Notes under the pieces: model-generated
What the model saw: the letters and a program-made list of their open reading frames with translations, nothing else
Databases searched by the model: none
What the model was told of the DNA's origin: nothing
Program-made: the position numbers and the translations under genes
In this document: positions 27,635-35,833 of the stretch, one piece after another
Numbering within the stretch: position 1 is the first letter of the stretch
How the letters are laid out: the number at the start of each line of letters is the position of its first letter
From: Dyella_B sp035486915
Lineage (GTDB): Bacteria; Pseudomonadota; Gammaproteobacteria; Xanthomonadales; Rhodanobacteraceae
DNA: 64,000 nt
Direction of reading: 5' to 3'
Assembly (NCBI RefSeq): GCF_035486915.1
Contig: NZ_DATHMR010000204.1
Span: 1 to 64,000 of the forward strand

Positions 27635-29647
27635 TCAATGCGTGACAGACAAGTCGAGCTGGAATGGGCCAGCTGGCAAGCCGGCTTCGTCGTAAAGATT
27701 GACGAGCGGGCTGTCGGCCCACGCGTAACGCACGCGCGTGGCAGCGGGCACCGGGGCACGCAGGATCACTTCATGATCGTTGCGAATCTCCGCGTGTGCA
27801 TAACGGCAGCTGTCGTCTTGGGCGCCGCATAGTTCGAAGCCGAGCAAATCATCGCCGCCGTGGGCAACCAGCTTGCCACTGATATCGCCGAAGCCGACGA
27901 TGACGGCATCGCCTTCATGCTTGGCCGAAAGCGGGACGGGACCGGATGGCGCGAGCGCTTCGCCATACACCACGTGACGCGCCGCGTACGCCAGACGGCG
28001 GCCGAGTTCCTGTTTGTTCGCAGGGTGGATGTCGCTGTGCTCGCCGATGTCGATGGTGATGGCGATGCCGCTGTGCGAGTCCTCCTGCGCAACCAGCCGC
28101 TGCGCTTCGCGCAATTGAGCCGTGCCACTTACGACCGGATGCGTGGGCACGGCGCCGTAGTTGGCCAGTTGCACGATCAGCAGCGGCAAATCGGCGCCGA
28201 AGCGCGTGCGAAACTCATCGCGCAGGGCTTCCAGCAGCTTGCGATAACTGCCCGCTTCGCCGGTGTTGGATTCACCCTGGTACCACAAGGCGCCGCGCAG
28301 GCCGTAATGGCCGAGCGGCGCGATCATGCCGTTGTAAAGCGTGGTTTTGCCCGAAGCCGACAGCCACGGCGCCAACGGCGGCGTGCCCGCCGCGAGCGGC
28401 ACCTTGCGGTACTGCCAACCAGCATCGTCGAGCGGCACGGACGAACCGTCTTCAAAATGCAAGGCACGCGTCGAGGCCGGCCCGATGATGCCGCCACCGG
28501 CATAGGTGTTGAGTGCGTTGACCACGATCACGTTGTCGCCCGCGTGCAATAACCCGTTGGACAATGTGTAGTGGCGATCCGCGCCGCCGTAACTGCTGCC
28601 GACACCGCGGCCGTTCACCCAGGTTTCGTCGACTTCGTCGACGTTGCCAAGCCACAGCGTCGTGGCCTGGGCGGCCTGCGCAGCGGTGAGCTTGACGGTG
28701 GTGCGATACCACAACATGCCGTTGAAGCTGGCCAGTTCCGGCAAACCCCATTGCTGGTAGTCGCCCATGGCGTGCGGTGCTTCGCGCCAACCGGTGGTCG
28801 AGGCGCCTGGCAGCCACGGTTCGTCGCCGACTGCGGGCTCGCCCTTCGCTGTGTCGGGTAGCGCGCGCCACCACTTGGCCCACATCTCGCCCCATTTTGC
28901 GTTGGCACCCTGTGGATCGCGGGCGTATTGCGCGAGTACATCCAGCGCCTCGTTGTTGCCGCCGGCTTTGCGCAGCGAGGCGGCGTCCAGCCACGCCTCG
29001 ATGCGCGAGCCGCCGAGCGATGCGTTGATCAGGCCTAGGGGCACCTTTTCCGTCTTCTGCAATTCGCGCGCGAAGTAGTAACAGGCCGCGGAGAAATTCG
29101 GCACGTTGGCCGAAGTGGCCGGCAGCCACGGCGCAGCTCCGTTAAAGCCTTCCTGCGGAGCGGGCGTGGCCGTTTGCGGCACACGCAACATGCGGATCGA
29201 ATCGTTGTGCGCCTCGCCGATTTCACCGTCCGCGTTCAACGTGCGGCGTACCGGCAGTTCCATGTTCGACTGCCCGCTGCATAGCCATACGTCGCCGATC
29301 AGAATATCGCTGGCCATTTGCGTGGTCGTGCCCGAATGCACCTGCAGCGTGTACGGCCCCCCAGCTTTCTGCACAGGCAATCGCGCTTGCCAGTCGCCGT
29401 GCTTGTCGGCACGAGCGGTGACATGCGCGCCGGCGAAATCGAGTTGAACCTGCGCGCCGGGTTGCGCATGGCCCCACACCGGGATGGGACGGTCGCGTTG
29501 CAGCACCGCGTGATCCTGGAAGACGGGCGCCAGCAAGGCAACGTTGTCGTCGGCAGCCTGTGCACCGGTGGCGAGGCACAACAGAGCAAGCAGCAAAGCA
29601 GTGTGCGGCTGACTGTTCAAAACGTTCGGCAGGATGAACTTCACCAT
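27635..29647 (-). CDS. SASA-type carbohydrate acetylesterase (CE20-like)
   Basis: A 670-aa exported protein annotated in most genomes as sialate O-acetylesterase. The signal peptide covers about residues 1-30 (cleavage near AQA-ADD). The SGNH serine is Ser127 in SGQSNMEL; other catalytic blocks are LWYQGESNTG and the C-terminal DIHPANKQ with the Asp-His pair. A jelly-roll-like insertion lies between them. In this xylan context it probably removes acetyl groups from xylan or xyloglucan; nothing suggests sialic acid use. The start at 29647 gives the signal peptide; an open extension to 29818 does not. It leads the esterase-GH3 operon, divergent from lacI. Confidence 0.88.
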   Translation of the reverse strand: MVKFILPNVLNSQPHTALLLALLCLATGAQAADDNVALLAPVFQDHAVLQRDRPIPVWGHAQPGAQVQLDFAGAHVTARADKHGDWQARLPVQKAGGPYTLQVHSGTTTQMASDILIGDVWLCSGQSNMELPVRRTLNADGEIGEAHNDSIRMLRVPQTATPAPQEGFNGAAPWLPATSANVPNFSAACYYFARELQKTEKVPLGLINASLGGSRIEAWLDAASLRKAGGNNEALDVLAQYARDPQGANAKWGEMWAKWWRALPDTAKGEPAVGDEPWLPGASTTGWREAPHAMGDYQQWGLPELASFNGMLWYRTTVKLTAAQAAQATTLWLGNVDEVDETWVNGRGVGSSYGGADRHYTLSNGLLHAGDNVIVVNALNTYAGGGIIGPASTRALHFEDGSSVPLDDAGWQYRKVPLAAGTPPLAPWLSASGKTTLYNGMIAPLGHYGLRGALWYQGESNTGEAGSYRKLLEALRDEFRTRFGADLPLLIVQLANYGAVPTHPVVSGTAQLREAQRLVAQEDSHSGIAITIDIGEHSDIHPANKQELGRRLAYAARHVVYGEALAPSGPVPLSAKHEGDAVIVGFGDISGKLVAHGGDDLLGFELCGAQDDSCRYAHAEIRNDHEVILRAPVPAATRVRYAWADSPLVNLYDEAGLPAGPFQLDLSVTH

Positions 29648-29745
29648 GCGTTGTATCCCGGTGTGAGAGGAAAGGAGATGGGTCTGGTGGTCGCCAAGCG
29701 AATACGCAGAGGGTGCAAAGTATGCTGGCGGAGGCACGTTGATGC

Positions 29746-29759
29746 TGGTATCGCTACCA
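29746..29759. promoter_or_regulatory. xyl-box, copy 3
   Basis: TGGTATCGCTACCA matches the consensus TGGTAGCGCTAACA at 12 of 14 positions. It lies 49 nt before the LacI start and 98 nt before the esterase start, positioned to control both, including self-repression of lacI. Confidence 0.75.
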
Positions 29760-29808
29760 CCGCGCCGGCATTTATGTGCAGAATGATGCGGAGCATCAAG
29801 AGCGACGC

Positions 29809-30891
29809 ATGTCCACACATCGCTTCAGGAAAAGCCTCTTGCAGAAGCCCGCAAAGAAATCGGTACGCCGCAAAGGTCACGCCGTCACGATTGGCGAGGT
29901 AGCCAAGCGCGCCGGCGTTTCGCCCATGACGGTGTCGCGTGTGGTCAACGGCACCGGCAACGTGCGCGACTCCACGCGCGAACGCGTGAAGCGCGTGGTG
30001 AACGACCTTGGCTATACGCCCAACCTCGCTGCCAGTGCGCTGGCGACGGCGCAGGGCACGCGCATAGCGCTGATCTATTCCAATCCCAGTACGGCCTACC
30101 TGAGCGAATTGCTGGTCGGCGCGATGCGTGGCGTCACGCGCTCGGCGGCGCAACTGGTGATCGAGGCATGGAGCGAACGCGAGCCCGATGCCGAGCGCGT
30201 CGCTGCGCGCGCGCTGGCGCGCAGTGTGTCCGGCGTAATCCTGCCGCCGCCGTTGTGCGAGTCGGACGTGGTGGTGGCCGAACTTGTGCGTGCTGGCGTG
30301 CCGGTGGTGGCGATCGCTTCGGGTCGCCCGCGTGCAGGCGTTTCCAGCGTGCGCATCGACGATTTCCATGCCAGTCGCGAGATGGCGGCTTACCTCATCG
30401 GCAAAGGCCATGCGCGCATCGGTTACATCAAAGGCGACCCCAACCAGACGGCCAGCCAGTTGCGTTACGAGGGTTTCCTCGCCGCGCTGCACGATGCCGG
30501 CATCAAACCGGATCGCACGCTGGTGCAACAAGGCCGGTTCACCTATCGCTCCGGCCTGCGTGCCGGTGAAAAGCTGCTTGCGCAGCGCAAGCCGCCCAGC
30601 GCGATCATTGCGAGCAACGACGACATGGCCGCTGCCGTCGTTTCGGTGGCGCACCGGCGCGGGTTGGATGTGCCGGGCGACCTTTCCGTTGTGGGCTTCG
30701 ACGACACTTCCGCCGCCACCACCGTGTGGCCGGAGCTGACCACGATCCGTCAGCCGATCGCGGCGATGGCCGATTCGGCGATCGACATCCTGCTGCGCGC
30801 GATTCGCGGCAAGGAGGATGCGAAGGTCATGGTGGATCACATGGTTGCGCATGTGCTGGTCAAGCGAGGCTCGGTAGCTGCACCGGAGTAA
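29809..30891 (+). CDS. LacI-family repressor of the xylan locus (XylR type of xanthomonads)
   Basis: A 360-aa LacI/GalR protein. The HTH TIGEVAKRAGVSPMTVSRVV lies at residues 27-46, after an unusually long basic N-terminal tail, followed by the hinge (LAASALATAQG) and a periplasmic-binding-type effector domain. The LAASAL hinge is consistent with binding a CG-centred palindrome in the minor groove, as in the xyl-boxes of the locus. Effector identity is unknown; xylose or an oligosaccharide is likely. ATG 29809 has AAGAG upstream; GTG 29776 in frame is less likely. The gene converges with the sugar-porter gene (3-nt gap). Confidence 0.9.
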   Translation: MSTHRFRKSLLQKPAKKSVRRKGHAVTIGEVAKRAGVSPMTVSRVVNGTGNVRDSTRERVKRVVNDLGYTPNLAASALATAQGTRIALIYSNPSTAYLSELLVGAMRGVTRSAAQLVIEAWSEREPDAERVAARALARSVSGVILPPPLCESDVVVAELVRAGVPVVAIASGRPRAGVSSVRIDDFHASREMAAYLIGKGHARIGYIKGDPNQTASQLRYEGFLAALHDAGIKPDRTLVQQGRFTYRSGLRAGEKLLAQRKPPSAIIASNDDMAAAVVSVAHRRGLDVPGDLSVVGFDDTSAATTVWPELTTIRQPIAAMADSAIDILLRAIRGKEDAKVMVDHMVAHVLVKRGSVAAPE

Positions 30892-30894
30892 GCC

Positions 30895-32334
30895 TCAGCC
30901 TTCCATTTGCTCCAGTTCCTTGCCGCGCGTTTCGTGCACCCAGCGCGACACGAAAAACACCGATAGCGCCGCCGCCACGGTGTAAATGCCATAGGCGCCG
31001 GCAAGGCCGATGCCGGCCAACAACACCGGAAACGTAACAGTGATCAGGAAGTTGGACGACCACTGCGCCGCGCCCGCGACCGCGAGCCCTGAGCCGCGGA
31101 TCTGATTGGGGAACATCTCGCCCAGCATGACCCACATCACCGGACCCCAGGAAAGATTGAAAAAGCACACGTAGGCGTTGGCAGCGACGAGCGCCAATTT
31201 GCCCATGCCAGGAGAGAGCGCCAGCTTGCCGGCGGCATCCAACGAGGCGCTGGCGAAAGCCACTGTCACCAGGGCGAGCGTGATCGCCATGCCCAACGAA
31301 CCGATCCACAGCAGCGGTTTTCGACCAATACGATCGATCAGGAAAATGGTGACGATGCAGGCGCCGATGGACAGCGCGCCGGAGATCACGTTGATCAGCA
31401 GCGCATCGCTCTCGGAAAACCCCACCGCCTGCCACAGCACCGCGCCGTAGTAGAACACCACGTTGATGCCCACCAGTTGCTGGAAAGTGGCAAGGCCGAT
31501 GCCCACCCACACGATGGTGCGTAGCTTGCCTTTGGTCTTGTCGATGAGATCGGAGAGCTGCGGGCGATGATGGTCGGTGGATAACGAAGCATCGATCTCG
31601 TCGAGCTTGATCGAAGCCGCTGCATGGCCATACAGCTTGGCGAGCACCGCAAGTGCATCTTGCTGGCGCTTCTTCACTACCAGGAAGCGCGGGCTTTCGG
31701 GAATCGTCAGCAACAGCAGCAGGAATGCCGCCGAAGGAATCGCCTGCATCCAGAACATCCAGCGCCATGCGGCCTGGCCGAGCCACAGCGGTTCGGTGGA
31801 TGCGCCGGCTGCGTGCGCCAGCAGATAGTTACTGAGGAAGGCGCAGAACAGCCCGCTGATGATGGCGATTTGCTGCATCGTGGCGAGTCGTCCGCGGTAG
31901 CGCGCCGAGGCGACTTCCGCGATATAGGCCGGTGACATCACGCTGGCAGCACCCACCGCGATGCCACCGATCACGCGTGCCATCACAAAGAAAATAGCGT
32001 TGCCGGCCGCGCCTGCTCCCGTCGCGGAAAGCAAAAACAGCGCGGCTGCAACGATCAGTACCGAGCGTCGCCCCCAACGGTCGCCCAATCGGCCGGCGAA
32101 GAAAGCACCGAATGCGCAACCCAAAAGCATGGAGGCGACTTCGAAACCCACGCCCGCCGAGCTGGATTGGAACGTCTGCTTCAGTCCATCGACCGTGCCA
32201 TTGATCACGCCGCTATCGAAGCCGAACAGAAAGCCGCCGATGGTCGCCACGCAACTGATGAGGATGATGAAGCGTGTGTTCTCCGTACCGTCGTTGTCGA
32301 CGTCAGCGGCAGGAGCGAGCGTGGTGCCGTGCAT
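30895..32334 (-). CDS. Sugar porter family MFS transporter (XylE-like)
   Basis: A 479-aa permease with 12 predicted spans and all sugar-porter signatures: GGFLFGFDSGVI in span 1, DRWGRRS in loop 2-3, PESPRFLV after span 6, GINVVFYYG in span 7 and DRIGRKPLL in loop 8-9. It probably imports xylose or another monosaccharide with protons. The SD is GGGGA. It follows xylA on the same strand after 144 nt containing two hairpins, so it may be a separate unit or be read through from xylBA. No xyl-box was found directly upstream. Confidence 0.93.
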   Translation of the reverse strand: MHGTTLAPAADVDNDGTENTRFIILISCVATIGGFLFGFDSGVINGTVDGLKQTFQSSSAGVGFEVASMLLGCAFGAFFAGRLGDRWGRRSVLIVAAALFLLSATGAGAAGNAIFFVMARVIGGIAVGAASVMSPAYIAEVASARYRGRLATMQQIAIISGLFCAFLSNYLLAHAAGASTEPLWLGQAAWRWMFWMQAIPSAAFLLLLLTIPESPRFLVVKKRQQDALAVLAKLYGHAAASIKLDEIDASLSTDHHRPQLSDLIDKTKGKLRTIVWVGIGLATFQQLVGINVVFYYGAVLWQAVGFSESDALLINVISGALSIGACIVTIFLIDRIGRKPLLWIGSLGMAITLALVTVAFASASLDAAGKLALSPGMGKLALVAANAYVCFFNLSWGPVMWVMLGEMFPNQIRGSGLAVAGAAQWSSNFLITVTFPVLLAGIGLAGAYGIYTVAAALSVFFVSRWVHETRGKELEQMEG

Positions 32335-32353
32335 GTACTTCCCCTCAGTTGCG

Positions 32354-32458
32354 GCGCAGTGGATTCACTGCGCGCTGGTCTCGCCTGGTTGAATCGGTGC
32401 CCACCCCCGTGGGCGTTTGGACTTTCAGATGCGATACCGCAGCGCGGCGGTATCGCAT
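32354..32458 (-). other. Three hairpins between xylA and the sugar-porter gene
   Basis: A 12-bp perfect stem (32429-32440 with 32447-32458) with a 6-nt loop lies 21 nt past the xylA stop; it lacks a T-tract but could terminate or protect the xylBA mRNA. A 6-bp stem at 32399-32414 and an 8-bp stem (32354-32361 with 32366-32373, loop GATT) lie closer to the sugar-porter start and may be an operator or RNA element. Confidence 0.45.
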
Positions 32459-32478
32459 CGTTCCCGGTCTTACAGTGC

Positions 32479-33810
32479 TTAACGCACCAGATACTGGTTC
32501 AGCAGATTTTCGTAGCGTTCCTGCTTGCCACTGATCTGTTTCGGCTCACCGCTCGATGCCGCCAGTGCGGTGAGATCGGTGAGCTTGAGCTTGCCCTCTT
32601 CGAAGTTCTTGCCGGCACCACCGTCGAAGCTGGCGTAGCGCTCCTTGCGCCATTGTTCCCATGGCGACTTCGTGAGCAGCGCGTGCGCCACTTCCAAGCC
32701 GCGCGCGAACGCATCCATGCCGCCGATGTGCGCGAGGAACAAATCATCCAGGTCGGTGGACTCGCGGCGTACCTTCGCATCGAAGTTCAGACCGCCCTGC
32801 AAGCCGCCCTGACGCAGCACCACCAGCATCGCGCCCACGGTGTCGTACAGATCGCTGGGGAACTGATCGGTGTCCCAGCCATTCTGCGCATTGCCGCGAT
32901 TGGCGTCGATGCTGCCGAGCAGGCCGTGATCGGAGGCCACCTGCAGATCGTGTTCGAACGTGTGACCCGCCAGCGTCGCGTGGTTGGCTTCGATGTTGAG
33001 CTTGAAGTCTTTCTCAAGGCCATGCTTGAGCAGGAAGCCAGCGACTGTGCCGCTGTCGAAGTCGTACTGATGCTTCATCGGCTCCATCGGCTTGGGCTCG
33101 ATCAGGAAGTTGCCCTTCAAGCCGATGCTGCGGCCGTAGTCGCGCGCCATCGTCAAGAAACGCGCGAAGTGTTCGATCTCGCGCTTCATGTTGGTGTTGT
33201 GCAGGCTGGCATAGCCTTCGCGACCGCCCCAGAACACGTAGTGCTCACCGCCCAATTCCACGGTGGCGTCGAGCGCGTTTTTCACTTGCACGGCGGCGCG
33301 CGTTACTACGTTGAAATCCGGATTGGTCGAAGCGCCATTCATGTAGCGCGGGTGCGAGAACAGATTGGCGGTGCCCCAAAGCAGCTTCACGCCGGTGGCT
33401 TGCTGGCGTTCTTTCGCCATCGCAACCATGTGCTTGAGGTTTTTCTCGTACTCGCCGATGTCGTCGGCGTCCGGCGAAAGATCGATGTCGTGGAAGCACC
33501 AGTACGGCACGCCCAGCTTGGAGAAAAACTCGAATGCAGCGTCCACTTTCGCCTCGGCGGTAGCCAGCGGCGTAGCGGCTGCCCACGGGAAATGGCGGGT
33601 GCCGGGACCGAATGGATCGTGGCCAGCGTTGCAGAACGTATGCCAGTAACACACGGCGAAGCGCAGGTGCTCGGCCATTGTCTTGTCGCCAATCTTCTTG
33701 TTGGCGTCGTAATGCTTGAAGGCCAGCGGGTTGTCCGAGTCGCGGCCTTCGAACGTGATCTTGCCGATGCCGGGGAAATATTCGCGCTTGCCGATGAAGG
33801 GGGTACTCAT
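32479..33810 (-). CDS. xylA: Xylose isomerase
   Basis: A 443-aa class II xylose isomerase converting D-xylose to D-xylulose. Diagnostic blocks are the FHDIDLSPD region holding the catalytic histidine, VFWGGREGY, LIEPKPMEPMKHQYD with metal-binding glutamate, and LNIEANHATLAGHTFEHD. Length and N-terminus (YFPGIGKITFEG) match the class. AGGA lies about 10 nt upstream of the ATG. It follows xylB after 57 nt, so it is the second gene of a xylBA operon controlled by the xyl-box at 35405-35418. Confidence 0.98.
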   Translation of the reverse strand: MSTPFIGKREYFPGIGKITFEGRDSDNPLAFKHYDANKKIGDKTMAEHLRFAVCYWHTFCNAGHDPFGPGTRHFPWAAATPLATAEAKVDAAFEFFSKLGVPYWCFHDIDLSPDADDIGEYEKNLKHMVAMAKERQQATGVKLLWGTANLFSHPRYMNGASTNPDFNVVTRAAVQVKNALDATVELGGEHYVFWGGREGYASLHNTNMKREIEHFARFLTMARDYGRSIGLKGNFLIEPKPMEPMKHQYDFDSGTVAGFLLKHGLEKDFKLNIEANHATLAGHTFEHDLQVASDHGLLGSIDANRGNAQNGWDTDQFPSDLYDTVGAMLVVLRQGGLQGGLNFDAKVRRESTDLDDLFLAHIGGMDAFARGLEVAHALLTKSPWEQWRKERYASFDGGAGKNFEEGKLKLTDLTALAASSGEPKQISGKQERYENLLNQYLVR

Positions 33811-33867
33811 GCTGAAAATCCTGTCGATGGCCGATATGTGGTGGCTGGAGGAAAAAGAAGAGGCGGA

Positions 33868-35379
33868 TCAGCCAGACGCAGGCTGACGCTCCGCATACAA
33901 AGCTTTGGCGCCATCGAGATGACGCAGGAACTGTCGATAGGCCGGCCGGTAAGCCGCGACGGCCTGCGCGTCGGGATAGGTGGCAAGCGCGGTGTTGAGT
34001 TGCACGTGTTCGCGAGCGATGGCAGCGAGATCGGCGCTGGCATTGCCGGTTTTCTCCAGCGCCCACAGCGCCTGCAACGCGGCACCCAGTGCAGCGCCTT
34101 CGGCCTGCGCGGGGACTTCTACCGGCAGCGCGAACACATCGGCGATCATTTGCCGCCATACGGCGCTTTGGCTGCCGCCGCCGGTAAGGCGGATCGCATC
34201 GAATCCCATGCCGGCTGCCTGCAACAGGTCGTAGCCGTTGCGCAGTGCATACGTGGCGCCTTCCATCGCGGCGCGGTAGACGTTGGCGCGGGTGAAGTTG
34301 TTCAGATCGAGGTTGAACAGACCGCCGCGCGCAAGCGGCAGATCGGGTGTGCGTTCGCCGTTGAAGAACGGCAGCATCACCAGGCCATTCGCGCCGGGCG
34401 TGGTCTCGGCCATGACCGTATCGCCGTCGCGCGTGCTGAAGCCGAACGCTTTGGCGACCGCCTCGGTGGCGACCGTGCAGTTCATCGTGCAGATGAGCGG
34501 CAGCCAGCCGCCGGTGGATGAGCAGAACGCAGCCCATCCGCCTGCTTCGTCCACGATCGGTTGCGCGGCATAGGCGAACAACGTGCCGGAGGTGCCAAGG
34601 CTCATGCTTAGCACACCAGGCGTCACGTTGCCGGTGCCGATGGCGGCCATCATGTTGTCGCCACCGCCGGCGGAGACACGCACGTTACGCGGCAGGCCCA
34701 ATTCCTCCGCGATGATTGGCGAGAGGGTGAAACTGGCATCGGCCGCAACCAGCGGTGGCAGCAACGCGGACAAATCGCGCTGAGCGTCCGTGGCGGCAAG
34801 CAGCGGTTTGCACCATTGGCGCGTGCGCACATCCAGCCAGCCGGTGCCGGAGGCGTCGCCGTATTCCATCCAACGCTCGCCGGTGAGCCAGAAGTTTACG
34901 TAGTCGTGCGGCAGCAGGATGCTGGCCAGCCGCGCATAAGCTTCCGGACGGTGCTTGCGTGTCCATGGCAGCTTGGATGCGGTATAGCCGGCGAGAATGG
35001 GATTGCCGGCCAGCTGCACGCACTGCTGCGCGCCGCCGACCCCGTCCATGATTTCCGCGCACTCGGCTTGCGTGCTGGTGTCGCACCACAGCTTGGCGGG
35101 CGCCAGCACCTTGCCGTCCGCGTCCAGCGGTACGAAGCCGTGCTGCTGGCCCGACACGCCGATAGCCGCCACCCGCTTGCGCAGGGTGGGATCGAGTTTG
35201 GCGAAGCAGGCGCGGATCGCCTCGATCCACCATTCCGGATGCTGCTCGCGGCTACCGTCGTCGCGGGCAATCAGTTCCAATGCCTGCCCATGTGTGGCCA
35301 ATACGCGGCGATCGGCCGGGTCGTAGACGACCAGCTTCACGCTTTGGGTGCCGGCATCGATACCGACGACAAGACTCAT
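33868..35379 (-). CDS. xylB: Xylulokinase
   Basis: A 503-aa FGGY-family kinase phosphorylating D-xylulose. The N-terminal phosphate loop GIDAGTQSVK, the substrate motif GVSGQQHGFVPLD, the MSLGTSGTLF adenosine region and the C-terminal FGGY-type block RLTGGGSQSAVWRQM are visible, and the aspartate of SAGGGDNMM is the expected catalytic base. It is the first gene of xylBA. The SD is poor. A perfect-consensus xyl-box lies 26 nt before the ATG, probably overlapping the promoter. Confidence 0.97.
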   Translation of the reverse strand: MSLVVGIDAGTQSVKLVVYDPADRRVLATHGQALELIARDDGSREQHPEWWIEAIRACFAKLDPTLRKRVAAIGVSGQQHGFVPLDADGKVLAPAKLWCDTSTQAECAEIMDGVGGAQQCVQLAGNPILAGYTASKLPWTRKHRPEAYARLASILLPHDYVNFWLTGERWMEYGDASGTGWLDVRTRQWCKPLLAATDAQRDLSALLPPLVAADASFTLSPIIAEELGLPRNVRVSAGGGDNMMAAIGTGNVTPGVLSMSLGTSGTLFAYAAQPIVDEAGGWAAFCSSTGGWLPLICTMNCTVATEAVAKAFGFSTRDGDTVMAETTPGANGLVMLPFFNGERTPDLPLARGGLFNLDLNNFTRANVYRAAMEGATYALRNGYDLLQAAGMGFDAIRLTGGGSQSAVWRQMIADVFALPVEVPAQAEGAALGAALQALWALEKTGNASADLAAIAREHVQLNTALATYPDAQAVAAYRPAYRQFLRHLDGAKALYAERQPASG

Positions 35380-35404
35380 AGAGGGTTATCCGTAACTAAA
35401 AAAG

Positions 35405-35418
35405 TGTTAGCGCTACCA
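35405..35418 (-). promoter_or_regulatory. xyl-box, copy 4 (exact consensus)
   Basis: On the minus strand this reads TGGTAGCGCTAACA, identical to the consensus I recall for the Xanthomonas xyl-box. It sits 26 nt before the xylB start. Confidence 0.85.
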
Positions 35419-35819
35419 AAAAAACTAAATGAAACACGCCAAGCTGGCAAGGAGACGATGCATGCTCGCGGTTTACTAATTGGGGTGGAACACGTCATGC
35501 CGCGATGCGGAACGATCTGCGCACAAACGTTATGCCTCGCTGTGGCGCGAGTTTTTGCATCACAACAAATTCGTGTTTTACGCGATGCGCGAACGAAGCG
35601 AAGCGCATTTCATTGCGGCAAACGCAAATGAAGAAACATCAACGTGCGCCTGCAATTTCGTAATTGTCTGATCTCGTGCCATCCGATTCACTACGCAAAC
35701 GCTGGAAGGGGCAGATATGTGGAATGCGTCTCATAAGGTTCCACGTCGAGTCCAGCGTAAACATCAAAAAACATCAAAAAACGAGCAAGCGGCATGCGCC
35801 GCTAGCGAATCATGCACGA
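35419..35819 (+). other. Long leader of the TonB receptor gene, with a tandem direct repeat
   Basis: This stretch has no convincing gene; a 63-codon open frame at 35480-35671 has no SD and no protein-like features. A tandem ACATCAAAAA pair lies at 35761-35780, about 50 nt before the receptor start. Such a direct repeat could be a binding site for an AraC-type activator like the XylR encoded in the locus, but this is a guess. The rest shows nothing I recognise. Confidence 0.35.
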
Positions 35820-35833
35820 GGGGAGCGCTAACA
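35820..35833 (+). promoter_or_regulatory. xyl-box-like sequence overlapping the receptor RBS
   Basis: GGGGAGCGCTAACA matches the consensus at 12 of 14 positions. It includes the SD (AGGGGAG) and its last base is the A of the ATG. A repressor here would act as a roadblock rather than compete for the promoter, or the match may partly reflect SD constraints. Confidence 0.5.

Noticed and set aside
35480..35671. A 63-codon frame in the leader of the receptor gene
   Set aside because: No SD, no domain, random-looking composition.
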